This document shows positions 48,705-58,190 of a DNA stretch of 64,000 nt, piece after piece. The position numbers and the translations under genes were made by a program. Origin of the DNA: an uncultured Collinsella sp. (GTDB lineage Bacteria; Actinomycetota; Coriobacteriia; Coriobacteriales; Coriobacteriaceae); the NCBI GenBank assembly GCA_959020715.1, contig CAUESV010000007.1, positions 1 through 64,000 of the forward strand, in the 5' to 3' direction. The notes below the pieces were generated by a model. It was not told the DNA's origin and did no database searches. It saw nothing but the letters and a program-made list of their open reading frames with translations. Position 1 is the first letter of the stretch; each line of letters begins with the position of its first letter.

Positions 48705-51700
48705 CTAGCGACCGTCGCCGCCGAGCAGCGCCAAAACATCCTCGCGCGTGAACAGTGCCGACGAGATGCCGTCGCCGCCGAGCACGCTGTTGACCAAGTC
48801 GCGCTTGGACTCCTGCATCTGCATAATGCGTTCCTCGATCGTGTCCTTGGCGATGAGCTTGTACACGGTCACGGCATGTTGCTGGCCAATACGGTGTGCA
48901 CGGTCAGTCGCTTGGTCCTGCGCCGCCACGTTCCACCACGGGTCGTAGTGAATGACCACGTCGGCAGCCGTCAGGTTAAGGCCCACGCCGCCCGCCTTGA
49001 GCGAAATCAAAAAGACCGGAACCTCGCCCGCTTGGAACTGCGCGACCATCTTGGCACGGCTCTCCTTAGACGAAGCGCCCGTGAGCTTAAGGAAGGCGAT
49101 GTCCTCCTTGGCCAAGCGCTTACCGATGATATCGAGCATACCCGTAAACTGGCTGAACAACAGGATGCGATGCCCGCCGTCGAGTGCGCCGTACACGAGC
49201 TCCATGCACGTATCGAGTTTGGCGCTCCCCGCCTTGTAATCCTCGTAGTGTAGACGCGGGTCGCAGCAGATCTGGCGCAGCTTGGTGAGCTCGGCGAGCA
49301 CCTTGAGCTTGTCTTTCTTAAACTCGGACGCCTCGCGGTGCTGCACCTGCTGGGCGATGCGGTCCTGGTTGGCCAGGTAGAGCTTGCGCTGCTCGCCGGT
49401 GAGCTGCGCCACGACAGTGTCCTCGATCTTTTCAGGCAGATCGGCCACCACGTCCTCCTTTACGCGGCGCAGCACAAACGGCGACACGAGCGCTTGCAGG
49501 CGGGCGGCACTGTCGCCCTCGGCATGCTCGACCGGGCTTTCGAAGCGCTTTGCAAACGATTCACGCGTACCCAGCAGGCCCGGCATCAAAAAGTCGAAGA
49601 TGCTCCAGAGCTCGGACAGGCGGTTTTCGATGGGCGTGCCCGTCAGGGCAAAGCGCACGCCGGCAGGCAGGCGCTTGGCGGCGCGCGCCACCTGCGTGAG
49701 CGGATTTTTAATGTAGTGGGCCTCATCGAGCACCACGCGGGTAAAATCCTGCTCGACGTACTCGTCGATATCGCGGCGCATAAGGTCATACGACGTCACG
49801 ACCACGTTATGCTCGGCCACGCCGGCAATCTGTACGCGGCGTTGAGCCTTGGCGCCCACAATGGCGCACACATCGAGCGACGGGGCAAAGCGCTCCAGCT
49901 CGGCAGTCCAGTTGTACACGAGTGAGGCCGGGCATACCACGAGCGTGGGCTTGGTGTCCCCCGCCTCCACGCGCGCCAGAATATGCGCAATCATCTGGAG
50001 CGTTTTGCCCAGGCCCATGTCGTCGGCCAAGATGCCGCCAAGGCCCAGGTGTTCGAGCGAGCCGAGCCACTGGTATCCGTCGACCTGGTAGCCGCGCATC
50101 GTTGCCTTGAGCGATGCCGGCACCGTAAAGTCCATCTTGCCGAGCGTGTCCAGGCGCTCGACGGTACGGCGGAACGCAGCGTCGCGATCGGCCTCGAGCG
50201 CCGGCGTGCGTGCGAGCATGCTGTCGACGAAGAGGGTGCTCGACGCGGGAAGCGACACGCCGTCGAGCAGGTCGACGGCATCGACACCCAGGTCCTCGGC
50301 AAGGCCAAACGCGGCGCGCGCCCCCTCGTCCAGGCGAATGATGTCGCCGGACGTAAGGCGCGCAAACGTTTGATGGCGCTTGTACGAATCGAGATAGACG
50401 GCAAGGTCCGCGGCCGAAAGCGCGCTCGCGCCCAGCTCGACATCGAGCAGATTGCTCTTGACGGTCGCACGAACCGAGAGCTTGGGCGCGGGGCGCACCG
50501 AAATCTGGCGCAGACGGTCGCTGAGCATGACCTCACCCAGCTCGGACAGGGCGGACAGACCCTCGGTCAGCAGGCAGAACAAGCTCTCATCATCGCGCTC
50601 CTCAAACGCCAGACCGCCCTCGTAGAAATCGAAGTACAGGGCCGCCGTATCCATAACGCGAAACTCCGCCACCTCGTCGCGGGGCGGCACGCCGGGGCGC
50701 TGCTCTTCAAAGGGACTGCCCGGAGCGCCCAGGCTAAAGAGATCCGCCGACCAGTCGCCGTAGGTAACCGTAATCTTGCAGGTCACGAGCCCATCGTCGA
50801 CGCCGATTGCCATGGCAAAGCTCGGCTCGGGCGCCACGGTATCGAGCGCGGCGGGCGCGGTGAGGTCGGTATAGTCGCGCAAAATGGGCAGCGCCATACG
50901 GCAGAACTCACCCACCTGCTCGGCGGCAATATGGGCGGGCGTGCGGCACGGCAGCAAGCGCGACAAAAAAGGTGCGGCATGCTGAGCAAATGCAGCGTCG
51001 GTACGGCGCGCGCGGCGCGTGTCAACCAAGTAGGCGGCATCGCCCGACGCAAAGCAGTACATATCGGCGGGCAGGCGCAGGTCATAGCTACCACCAGCCG
51101 CCGGCGCGATTTTGGCGGCAAGAAGTGGTGGGCGCTTAGCGGACGCCTCGTCCTCCCCTTGCGGAGACAGCTCAACCGCCACGTCGTAGGTGCGATGCGT
51201 CGTCATCCCCCGCGACCAGGCGGGCTCAAAGGAGATGGTCTGGCCGCGCAGCAGGTCCAGCACATATACGATGCTATGCTCGGACAGCGGCAACTGACGC
51301 TCGGCAACAAAACCGCTGCGGGCAAAGTCGTACGACGCCGAACGCGAGCTTGTGATGTCATCGAGATAGGCAACTGTCGTCACAACAAGGTTGAGCAGCT
51401 TTGTCGATGTTTCGTCAAAGGCCTCAGGTGAATGGACAAACGTGAGCTTCTTGCCATAGGAGAACGTGCCGCCGCGCACGTAGGCATCGGCCATGCCGTC
51501 GATGTCCTTGACCACGTAGGAGACCGATCCACAGCGAATGCGGAACTCGAGCGCCCAGCTAAAGCGGTCAGCGAACAGCGGATTGTAGTACGGCACCAAC
51601 GAGGGCTCCAACGCCGCTTTGGGGGCGTCGGGATCAACGGCACCGGCAAGTTTGCGGCGCATGCTCGCCAGCTCATCCATGCGCGCGTCCGAAAGATCGG

Positions 51701-52169
51701 AAAGCGCCGCCACAAGGCTCGGGCTCGTGGGGACGGGCGCCGGGAAGGGAAAGTTGGGGTTGACGGCCGGCGCGGCGGACGCGGCGCGCGCGGGCTGTTT
51801 CGGCTGCGCCGTAAACGTGCGAACCGGCGTGCGCAGCCCCTCAACAGGCTCAATGCCGCTGGTGTCCAGGTACGCCAGAGCCGTGGCAATAGCGTGCTTG
51901 CACATACCGGGGTAACGATAGGCGGCGGGGCAATCGCAGTCGTAGTCGATCACCTCGTGCTCGTCCATGTCGAGCGCCACGTGCGTCTTGTACAGGTCGC
52001 CACGCGAACCGCGCACCGAGCCCTCAACCGTCACGTTTTTGGAGAAGCGCGAGCCGCTGTCCTCGATCGACAGCACGGCGCCGTTGAGCATGAGCGAACG
52101 CCCCTTCATAAAGGTGCCGCTCAACGCCGCCTCTTTGCGAAGCGCCTGCGCAAACGTCCCCTGCGCCAT
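48705..52169 (-). CDS. SNF2-family helicase with SWIM zinc finger
   Basis: 1154 residues. The N-terminal SWIM domain has CDCPAAYRYPGMCKHAIA (about residue 75-92). A large middle domain of about 550 residues, specific to bacterial SNF2/SWIM proteins, leads into the RecA-like motor. The motor shows ADDMGLGKTLQMIAHIL (motif I), DEAHYIKNP (II), LTGTPIENRLSELWSIFDFL (III), FSQFTGMLDIIGKRL, LKAGGVGLNLTAADVVIHYD, and QATDRAHRIGQ (VI). It probably remodels or translocates along DNA in repair or transcription. GGAGG 5 bases before ATG 52169 sets the start. It follows dnaE by 28 bases and is probably co-transcribed with it. Confidence 0.92.
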   Translation of the reverse strand: MAQGTFAQALRKEAALSGTFMKGRSLMLNGAVLSIEDSGSRFSKNVTVEGSVRGSRGDLYKTHVALDMDEHEVIDYDCDCPAAYRYPGMCKHAIATALAYLDTSGIEPVEGLRTPVRTFTAQPKQPARAASAAPAVNPNFPFPAPVPTSPSLVAALSDLSDARMDELASMRRKLAGAVDPDAPKAALEPSLVPYYNPLFADRFSWALEFRIRCGSVSYVVKDIDGMADAYVRGGTFSYGKKLTFVHSPEAFDETSTKLLNLVVTTVAYLDDITSSRSASYDFARSGFVAERQLPLSEHSIVYVLDLLRGQTISFEPAWSRGMTTHRTYDVAVELSPQGEDEASAKRPPLLAAKIAPAAGGSYDLRLPADMYCFASGDAAYLVDTRRARRTDAAFAQHAAPFLSRLLPCRTPAHIAAEQVGEFCRMALPILRDYTDLTAPAALDTVAPEPSFAMAIGVDDGLVTCKITVTYGDWSADLFSLGAPGSPFEEQRPGVPPRDEVAEFRVMDTAALYFDFYEGGLAFEERDDESLFCLLTEGLSALSELGEVMLSDRLRQISVRPAPKLSVRATVKSNLLDVELGASALSAADLAVYLDSYKRHQTFARLTSGDIIRLDEGARAAFGLAEDLGVDAVDLLDGVSLPASSTLFVDSMLARTPALEADRDAAFRRTVERLDTLGKMDFTVPASLKATMRGYQVDGYQWLGSLEHLGLGGILADDMGLGKTLQMIAHILARVEAGDTKPTLVVCPASLVYNWTAELERFAPSLDVCAIVGAKAQRRVQIAGVAEHNVVVTSYDLMRRDIDEYVEQDFTRVVLDEAHYIKNPLTQVARAAKRLPAGVRFALTGTPIENRLSELWSIFDFLMPGLLGTRESFAKRFESPVEHAEGDSAARLQALVSPFVLRRVKEDVVADLPEKIEDTVVAQLTGEQRKLYLANQDRIAQQVQHREASEFKKDKLKVLAELTKLRQICCDPRLHYEDYKAGSAKLDTCMELVYGALDGGHRILLFSQFTGMLDIIGKRLAKEDIAFLKLTGASSKESRAKMVAQFQAGEVPVFLISLKAGGVGLNLTAADVVIHYDPWWNVAAQDQATDRAHRIGQQHAVTVYKLIAKDTIEERIMQMQESKRDLVNSVLGGDGISSALFTREDVLALLGGDGR

Positions 52170-52197
52170 CACTTCCTCCAATCTCACCCGGGGTAGC

Positions 52198-55100
52198 TTA
52201 GATCACCGTCACGCGACCCTGGTTACCCACAATGGCCTTGGCCTCGGCCAGCAGCGGAATCGAACGCGCGTTGACCTTGGCAGGTACCTCGGCACGCAGC
52301 ACGCGCCCGTCCACCTGCTCGATAAAGATCTCCACGCGGTCGCCGCCCGGGTTGGCGGTGAGCACCGTGGCCAGGCGCGCCATATTGCCCTGGCTAAAGC
52401 GGCTGTTGGGCACCATGACCTCAAACACCTTGGGCTTGTTTTTCTCCTCGCTAAGCTCCAGCGGCACGATCTCCTGCGCGATGATCTGGTCGCCGCGGTC
52501 CGAGCGCTCGAGTTTGCCCTTAATGCGCACAAAGGCATCGGACAGCTGCGCGCCGGTCTCGGGATCGACCTCGCCGTACAGGTACCCCTCGGCCTCTTTA
52601 TAGGTCTTGGGGAACACGACGACGGTGGCCTCGCCTTCCATGTCCTCGAGCTGCACGATGCCCATGGGGTCACCGTTTTTGGTCACGCGCTTGGACACGC
52701 TCGAGACCATGCCGGCCCACCACAGCGCCTTGCCCTCGGGAATCTCCTGGTTGATGGTGCCGCCCGTAGGATTCTGAACTTCGTAGCCGGTATCGATCTG
52801 CGAGAACGAGAAGTCGCGCGCCTTGGCTAGTGCATACTCAAACGGGCGCAGCGGGTGGTCCGAGACATAGATGCCCAGAACCTCCTTCTCCTGGCTCAGC
52901 TTAAGGTGGCGGTCCCACTCCTGACCATCCGGATCGGGCACGCTCACCTCAAAGCCCGAGCCCTCAACGTCGCCAAACATGTCGAAGAACGAGGTCTGGC
53001 CGCTCGCGCGGTCCTTCTGGCGCTTTATCGCGGCGTCGATGATGTTCTCGGGGTTGTTCTTATCCACAAAGTGCATCATCTGGCGACGCGGATACCCCGT
53101 GGAGTCGAAGGCGCCTGCCTTGATGAGCGATTCGATCACGCGGCGGTTGGCCTGGCTCGAGTCCACGCGCTCGACAAAGTCGTGCAGCGTCTTAAACGGG
53201 CCGCCCGCCTCGCGCTCGGCGATAATCGCCTGCGCCACGCCGGTGCCCACGCCGCGGATGCCGGCCAGACCAAAGCGCACGCCCTCCTTGGTAGCCGTGA
53301 ACTCGGTACCGGACTCGTTGACATCTGGCGACAGCACGGGGATGCCGTCGTGACGGCATGCCGAGACGTAGTGCACGATCTTGTCGGTCTTGCCCGTATA
53401 GGACGTCAGAACGGCCGCCATGTACTCGTGCGGATAGTGCGCCTTGAGCCACGCCGTCTGCATAACCAGGATGGCGTAGCCGGCGGAGTGCGACTTGTTG
53501 AAGGCGTAGGACGCGAACTCGAGAACATCGTCCCAAATCTTCTGGGCGACCTCACGCGTATAGTTGTTCTTGATGGCGCCGTTCATCCAGTGGTCGTAGG
53601 TGGTCTCGTCGGAGCCATCCTCCCAGTGGAGCACCGTCGACGTGAGCAGCTTAATTTTCTTCTTAGCCACGGGCTTACGGATACGCGAGTCCGATTCGCC
53701 CTTGGAGAAGCCGCACATCTCGACGGAGATGAGCATAACCTGCTCCTGGTAGACCATGGTGCCGTAGGTTTCGCCCAGGATGTCGTCCAGGCGGTCGTCG
53801 TAGGAGACCGCCGGCTCCTTGCCGTTCATACGGTTGATGTAGGACGAAACCATGCCGGCGCCCAGCGGGCCCGGGCGGTACAGGGCGATCAATGCTACGA
53901 CGTGCTTGTACTCGGTGGGCTTCATGTTCTTGATCGTGGCCGTCATGCCGGCGGACTCGACCTGGAAGACGCCGGCGGTGTGGCCGGAACCCATGAGCTT
54001 AAAGATCTCGGGGTCGTCAAAGGGAATCTCTTCCTCTTTGATGTCGATGCCGAAGTTCTTTTTGATGTTTGCCTTGGCCTTGGAGATAACAGTCAGCGTG
54101 CGCAGGCCCAAGAAGTCCATCTTGAGCAGGCCCATGTCGGCAACGGTATGGCCCTCGTACTGGGTAATCTCGACGCCGCCCTTGGTGTCGAGCTTGGTGG
54201 GCACGTGCTCGTTGACGGGGTCGCGGCAGATCAGAACGGCGCACGCGTGCACGCCCTCGCCACGGGTGAGGCCCTCGATTGAGAGCGCCGTGTCGATGAT
54301 GCGGCGGGCGTCGTCGTCCTTTTTATATGCCTCGGCAAAATCGGGGTTAAACAGGTCCTCTTTGCCGGGTTGCTTTTCGAGCACCTGCTTGAGCTTGACC
54401 TTGGGGTCGCTCGAGACCATCTTGGACAGACGCTGGCCCATGTAGACCGGGTAGTCCAGGACGCGAGCGGCGTCGTTGATGGCCTGCTTGGCCTTAATGG
54501 TCGAGTAGGTGATGACGTGGGTGACCTTCTCGGGGCCGTAGAGCTGGCGAACGTGCTCCACGACCTCGAGGCGCCGCTCATCGTCGAAGTCCATATCGAT
54601 ATCGGGCATCTCGGTACGCTGCGGGGACAGGAACCTCTCGAACATCAGGCCGTTCTCGAGCGGATCGAACGCGGTGATGTTCATGGCGTAGGCGACGATA
54701 GCGCCGGCAGCCGAACCACGGCCGGGGCCGACGCCGATGCCGTTGTCCTTGGCCCATTGCACGTACTCGGCGACGATCAAAAAGTAGGCGGCAAAGCCCT
54801 TGTCGCAAATGACCTTGTATTCGTACTCAAAGCGCTCTTTGATGTTGACGCCACCGATCTCGCGCGTGGCCCAGTCGTCGCCGTAGTGCTGGCGCAGGCC
54901 CTTCTCGCACTCGCGGCGGAACTGACTCTCGTGCGTCTCGCCGGGGTCGAGCAACGGGAAGCGCGGCAGGATGATGGAGTCCCAGTCCAGCTCGACGTAG
55001 CACTTGTCGGCGATCTCGAGCGTGTTGTCGCAGGCCTCGGGGCAATACGGGAACATCGCCCGCATCTCCTCCTCGGTCTTCATGTAAAACTCCGAGCCAG

Positions 55101-56001
55101 TCATGCGCATGCGGTTGGGGTCGTCGACCTTGGCGTTCATGCCGATGCACATGATGACGTCCTGCACGGGAGCGTCCTCGCGGCGCAGGTAGTGGAAGTC
55201 GTTGGTGGCGATGACCTTGACGCCCACCTGCTTGGCGATGTCGATGAGCGTGCGGTCCATCTGCTCATCGGTCAGGCCGTTGTCGGTGGTGATGCCGTGT
55301 TCCTGGATCTCGATATAAAAGTCGCCAGGTTCGAAGGTATCACGGAAGGTCTCGGCCCACTTGATGGCGCCCTCCATGTCACCGCGGTCGATGTATTTGG
55401 GAATGATGCCCGCGATGCAGGCGCTGGTGCAGATCATGCCCTTGGCGTGGCGGCGCAGGTTGTCGAGCGTCACGCGGGGCTTGTAGTAAAAGCCCTGCAC
55501 GGCTGCCTCGGAGACCGTCTGCATCAGGTTGACGTAGCCCTCCTGGTCCTTGGCCAGAAGGATCATGTGGTAGAGCTCGGGCTTATGGTCGCGAGCAAGG
55601 GTCTCGTCCGGCGTAAAGTAGACCTCGCAGCCAAAGATGGGCTTGATGACCAGAGGCGGCTTGAGCTCGTCGATGTTGCCCTTCTCGTCCCACATGGCCA
55701 TGTCCTTCACATACTGGGCATGCTCGCGCGGGTTTTCCTCGGGATCGGGCTCCACCAGCTCGTCGCGGCGATCCTTTTCCAAAAAGGCCTTGTCGTGACT
55801 CCAGGTTTTGTACTCAGGCGTGTTGTGGTTGACGGCGTCGCAGGCCAGCGCCAGGTCGGGCACGCCATACATGTAGCCGTGGTCGGTAATGGCGACGGCG
55901 GGCATGCCCAGCTCTACGGCGCGATTGACCATATCCTGGATACGGGTTGCGCCGTCGAGCATGGAGAAAACGGTGTGGTTGTGCAGATGGACGAATGCCA
56001 T
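52198..56001 (-). CDS. dnaE: DNA polymerase III alpha subunit
   Basis: The replicative polymerase catalytic subunit, 1267 residues, DnaE1-type length. The N-terminal PHP domain opens VHLHNHTVFSMLDGATRIQ and AVAITDHGYMYG. Palm motifs include GVGPGRGSAAGAIVAYA and the catalytic acid triad PDIDMDFDDERR. Further on are VFQVESAGM, LYRPGPLGAGM, KSHSAGYAILVMQTAWLKAHYPHEYMAA, a helix-hairpin-helix (GLAGIRGVGTGVAQAI), and a C-terminal OB fold (WAGMVSSVSKRVTKNGDPM). ATG 56001 has GGAGC upstream. The 3' neighbour is the SNF2 gene. Confidence 0.97.
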   Translation of the reverse strand: MAFVHLHNHTVFSMLDGATRIQDMVNRAVELGMPAVAITDHGYMYGVPDLALACDAVNHNTPEYKTWSHDKAFLEKDRRDELVEPDPEENPREHAQYVKDMAMWDEKGNIDELKPPLVIKPIFGCEVYFTPDETLARDHKPELYHMILLAKDQEGYVNLMQTVSEAAVQGFYYKPRVTLDNLRRHAKGMICTSACIAGIIPKYIDRGDMEGAIKWAETFRDTFEPGDFYIEIQEHGITTDNGLTDEQMDRTLIDIAKQVGVKVIATNDFHYLRREDAPVQDVIMCIGMNAKVDDPNRMRMTGSEFYMKTEEEMRAMFPYCPEACDNTLEIADKCYVELDWDSIILPRFPLLDPGETHESQFRRECEKGLRQHYGDDWATREIGGVNIKERFEYEYKVICDKGFAAYFLIVAEYVQWAKDNGIGVGPGRGSAAGAIVAYAMNITAFDPLENGLMFERFLSPQRTEMPDIDMDFDDERRLEVVEHVRQLYGPEKVTHVITYSTIKAKQAINDAARVLDYPVYMGQRLSKMVSSDPKVKLKQVLEKQPGKEDLFNPDFAEAYKKDDDARRIIDTALSIEGLTRGEGVHACAVLICRDPVNEHVPTKLDTKGGVEITQYEGHTVADMGLLKMDFLGLRTLTVISKAKANIKKNFGIDIKEEEIPFDDPEIFKLMGSGHTAGVFQVESAGMTATIKNMKPTEYKHVVALIALYRPGPLGAGMVSSYINRMNGKEPAVSYDDRLDDILGETYGTMVYQEQVMLISVEMCGFSKGESDSRIRKPVAKKKIKLLTSTVLHWEDGSDETTYDHWMNGAIKNNYTREVAQKIWDDVLEFASYAFNKSHSAGYAILVMQTAWLKAHYPHEYMAAVLTSYTGKTDKIVHYVSACRHDGIPVLSPDVNESGTEFTATKEGVRFGLAGIRGVGTGVAQAIIAEREAGGPFKTLHDFVERVDSSQANRRVIESLIKAGAFDSTGYPRRQMMHFVDKNNPENIIDAAIKRQKDRASGQTSFFDMFGDVEGSGFEVSVPDPDGQEWDRHLKLSQEKEVLGIYVSDHPLRPFEYALAKARDFSFSQIDTGYEVQNPTGGTINQEIPEGKALWWAGMVSSVSKRVTKNGDPMGIVQLEDMEGEATVVVFPKTYKEAEGYLYGEVDPETGAQLSDAFVRIKGKLERSDRGDQIIAQEIVPLELSEEKNKPKVFEVMVPNSRFSQGNMARLATVLTANPGGDRVEIFIEQVDGRVLRAEVPAKVNARSIPLLAEAKAIVGNQGRVTVI

Positions 56002-56241
56002 GTGATGAGCTCCGATGCGGGTTCGTGTTCTGACTGAACGATTTTACCGCACGGCGCGGATAGCACCCGAACCTAGCCAAACCAACACGGGTAGTCAATT
56101 TGGGACCTTCAAAAAGGGGAATGAGGGCATCCAGATATATCGAGTATTACTGGAACCCCGGCGATGCGCGGAATGATTTGTGACGAATAGTCATGTCCAT
56201 CAAGAAGGCTCGACGCTTCGGATAGCTCGTCAATCGATATA

Positions 56242-57441
56242 TCAATTCTTGGAGACCTGTATTCCAACCATTTTTAATGAAACAACGGCGGTAATTGCTA
56301 TCGCGATTGCACCAATAATACCGAGCGCTATCTGAATGGGATATAACCCCAACACATGTCCAAATATGGAGAAAAACACTGCAGAAAAGAGAGCCCTTAC
56401 CAGAGACGCGACGGAAAGGATCGTCGCGCGGAGATCGTCCGCTATCGCGTCTTGGATTAAGTTTTCCGAAGTGATGTACACCACTTCTGGGAGAAAACAA
56501 AGCACCATGCTAAGGCCAAACAAACACAGCGGATTTGAAGCGAACCACGGAAGAATCATGAAAAGGCCAGCCTCGATTAGCATCGAGCCGAGCATGGTAT
56601 TTCTTTTCCCGAAACGCAATGAGAAGAAATCTGCTGCAATGTAGGCCGTCGCATTTACTGCATAGGATGCACCGAAAAAGATTCCTATTATGGAGACGGG
56701 AGCATCAAATGCGTCGAATACCAACTGATTCAAGTTGTAATAACTCCCATAGAATCCATCGAGCATGCTTGTGCCGATTAGAAGAAGCAATACCGCAAAA
56801 GCGGATTCTCCAACACGCCAGGTTTCGCGTCTGAACATCTTGGCTACGTCAAACCTTCCCTTTTCAGAGCTTTCAGAACGGGTCGCTTCCGTCCTCTCAA
56901 TGGGATACAGAAGGAAAAGCTGCAGGAGATAGAAAACGGAGACACATACGTAGAGGGCGCTCCAAGATACTTGGGCAATGAAAGATCCGAGCACAATTGC
57001 CATTCCCGTAGCGATTGATTGTGCGGCAAGCAGCCGAGCATTGATGGTGAGGAAGCGCTCTCCTTGACCGGCATTCCGGGCAATTTCATATAAAAGTGCT
57101 TGTTCGGATCCCGATTGAAGGGAGTAGGCGAGTGCCTCAACAAGGGAAAGCACGACAAGAAAGGGGCCTGAGAGCAACAGCATGCCAGCCGTATGGAAGA
57201 AAAGCAGCAGCACGCCCACTTGAATCGAAAACTTCTTTCCAAAGAAATCGCCTATCAGCCCTGTTGGCAGCTCGAGGACGACCGTTGCAATGTTAAACAG
57301 GGCTTGATAAAGCGCGATTTCCGTGACAGACATTCCTTTCTCCGCAAGGAAAAGTAGAAACACTCCCCGATTTAAAACAAATCCCGCGAGAACGAAAAAG
57401 GTGGAATAGATGTGCAGTTGCGTAGCGGCATTCTTATTCAT
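56242..57441 (-). CDS. Major facilitator superfamily transporter
   Basis: 399 residues with about 12 hydrophobic segments. The loop between segments 2 and 3, LPTGLIGDFFGKKFSIQVG, is the MFS signature (G-x-x-x-D-x-x-G-x-K/R). A charged central loop (ERTEATRSESSEKGRFDVAK) divides the two halves. The pattern fits drug or metabolite efflux; substrate cannot be assigned. The gene is clearly AT-richer than dnaE and addA on either side, which suggests acquisition. The 240 bases after it (56002-56241) carry no gene, only a 10-bp inverted repeat (56134-56143 with 56234-56243) whose second arm touches the stop. Confidence 0.88.
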   Translation of the reverse strand: MNKNAATQLHIYSTFFVLAGFVLNRGVFLLFLAEKGMSVTEIALYQALFNIATVVLELPTGLIGDFFGKKFSIQVGVLLLFFHTAGMLLLSGPFLVVLSLVEALAYSLQSGSEQALLYEIARNAGQGERFLTINARLLAAQSIATGMAIVLGSFIAQVSWSALYVCVSVFYLLQLFLLYPIERTEATRSESSEKGRFDVAKMFRRETWRVGESAFAVLLLLIGTSMLDGFYGSYYNLNQLVFDAFDAPVSIIGIFFGASYAVNATAYIAADFFSLRFGKRNTMLGSMLIEAGLFMILPWFASNPLCLFGLSMVLCFLPEVVYITSENLIQDAIADDLRATILSVASLVRALFSAVFFSIFGHVLGLYPIQIALGIIGAIAIAITAVVSLKMVGIQVSKN

Positions 57442-57544
57442 TTGGCACTTCCATCAACTAATTTTGTCGGGCCGCTCGCTACTGACTCGAAGCCTGAAGT
57501 GTTCACAGTTGATGTGAAGAGCGGTAAAGCTTTTGCACAGGGTA

Positions 57545-58054
57545 TCAATGGAATACATCCGAAGCGTTTTCGGCAGTATCATCGGCGAAGGCAGGATTAG
57601 CCTTTACGCGGCGCTCACCCTCGATGTATTTGACGATTTGATCAATCGTCTGGTTGGCGTGGCTCTTGAGCTTGCGCTCGTAGAAGAAGAGGCCGAGCTT
57701 GCCGCGCATGCCAGACGTGTTGCCACCCGCACCCTGAAAATCCTCGGTATAGGTGAGCTCGCAAGCACCATCGCCAGCAGGTGCAGTCTCATAGCGCATG
57801 GTATTGATGCCCGCCGCATACTGAAAACGGACCTCATAGAGGCACGGGTAGTCAAAGTGCTTGATCTTAACCTTGATCGCCGTGCCCTTGGTCTTGCCTT
57901 TTGCGGACTGGGCGCGCTTCTCGTACTTATAGCCGTTGAGCTTATTGCGGCTAGGACTTTTGCCCGTGACGTTCTCGATATCCTGCATGATGGACCCCGC
58001 GAGAGCGTCAAAAAGCTCCTCCGGCGTCACCTTAAGCGTTTTGGTGAGCTGCAT
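57545..58054 (-). CDS. DUF3284 family protein
   Basis: 169 residues, soluble. It begins MQLTKTLKVTPEELFDALAG and has YKYEKRAQSAKGKTKGTAIKVKI, YEVRFQYAAGINTMRYE and ELTYTEDFQGAG, alternating beta strands with a C-terminal helix (KLKSHANQTIDQIVKYIE), matching small DUF3284 proteins, probably START/SRPBCC-like folds. Function unknown. AAGGGG lies 6 bases before ATG 58054. It stands alone between the MFS gene and addA. Confidence 0.8.
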   Translation of the reverse strand: MQLTKTLKVTPEELFDALAGSIMQDIENVTGKSPSRNKLNGYKYEKRAQSAKGKTKGTAIKVKIKHFDYPCLYEVRFQYAAGINTMRYETAPAGDGACELTYTEDFQGAGGNTSGMRGKLGLFFYERKLKSHANQTIDQIVKYIEGERRVKANPAFADDTAENASDVFH

Positions 58055-58190
58055 GATGGCCCCTTATTCGTTTGAACCGTTCGGGCCATTGTACCGCCCC
58101 AAGCTCTCCCATGCGTTGCGGTGCCATTTGGACGATTGAGGGCCTTACGGCCGCAAAACCAACCAAATAGCACCATAAAGCCTGAGGTGG

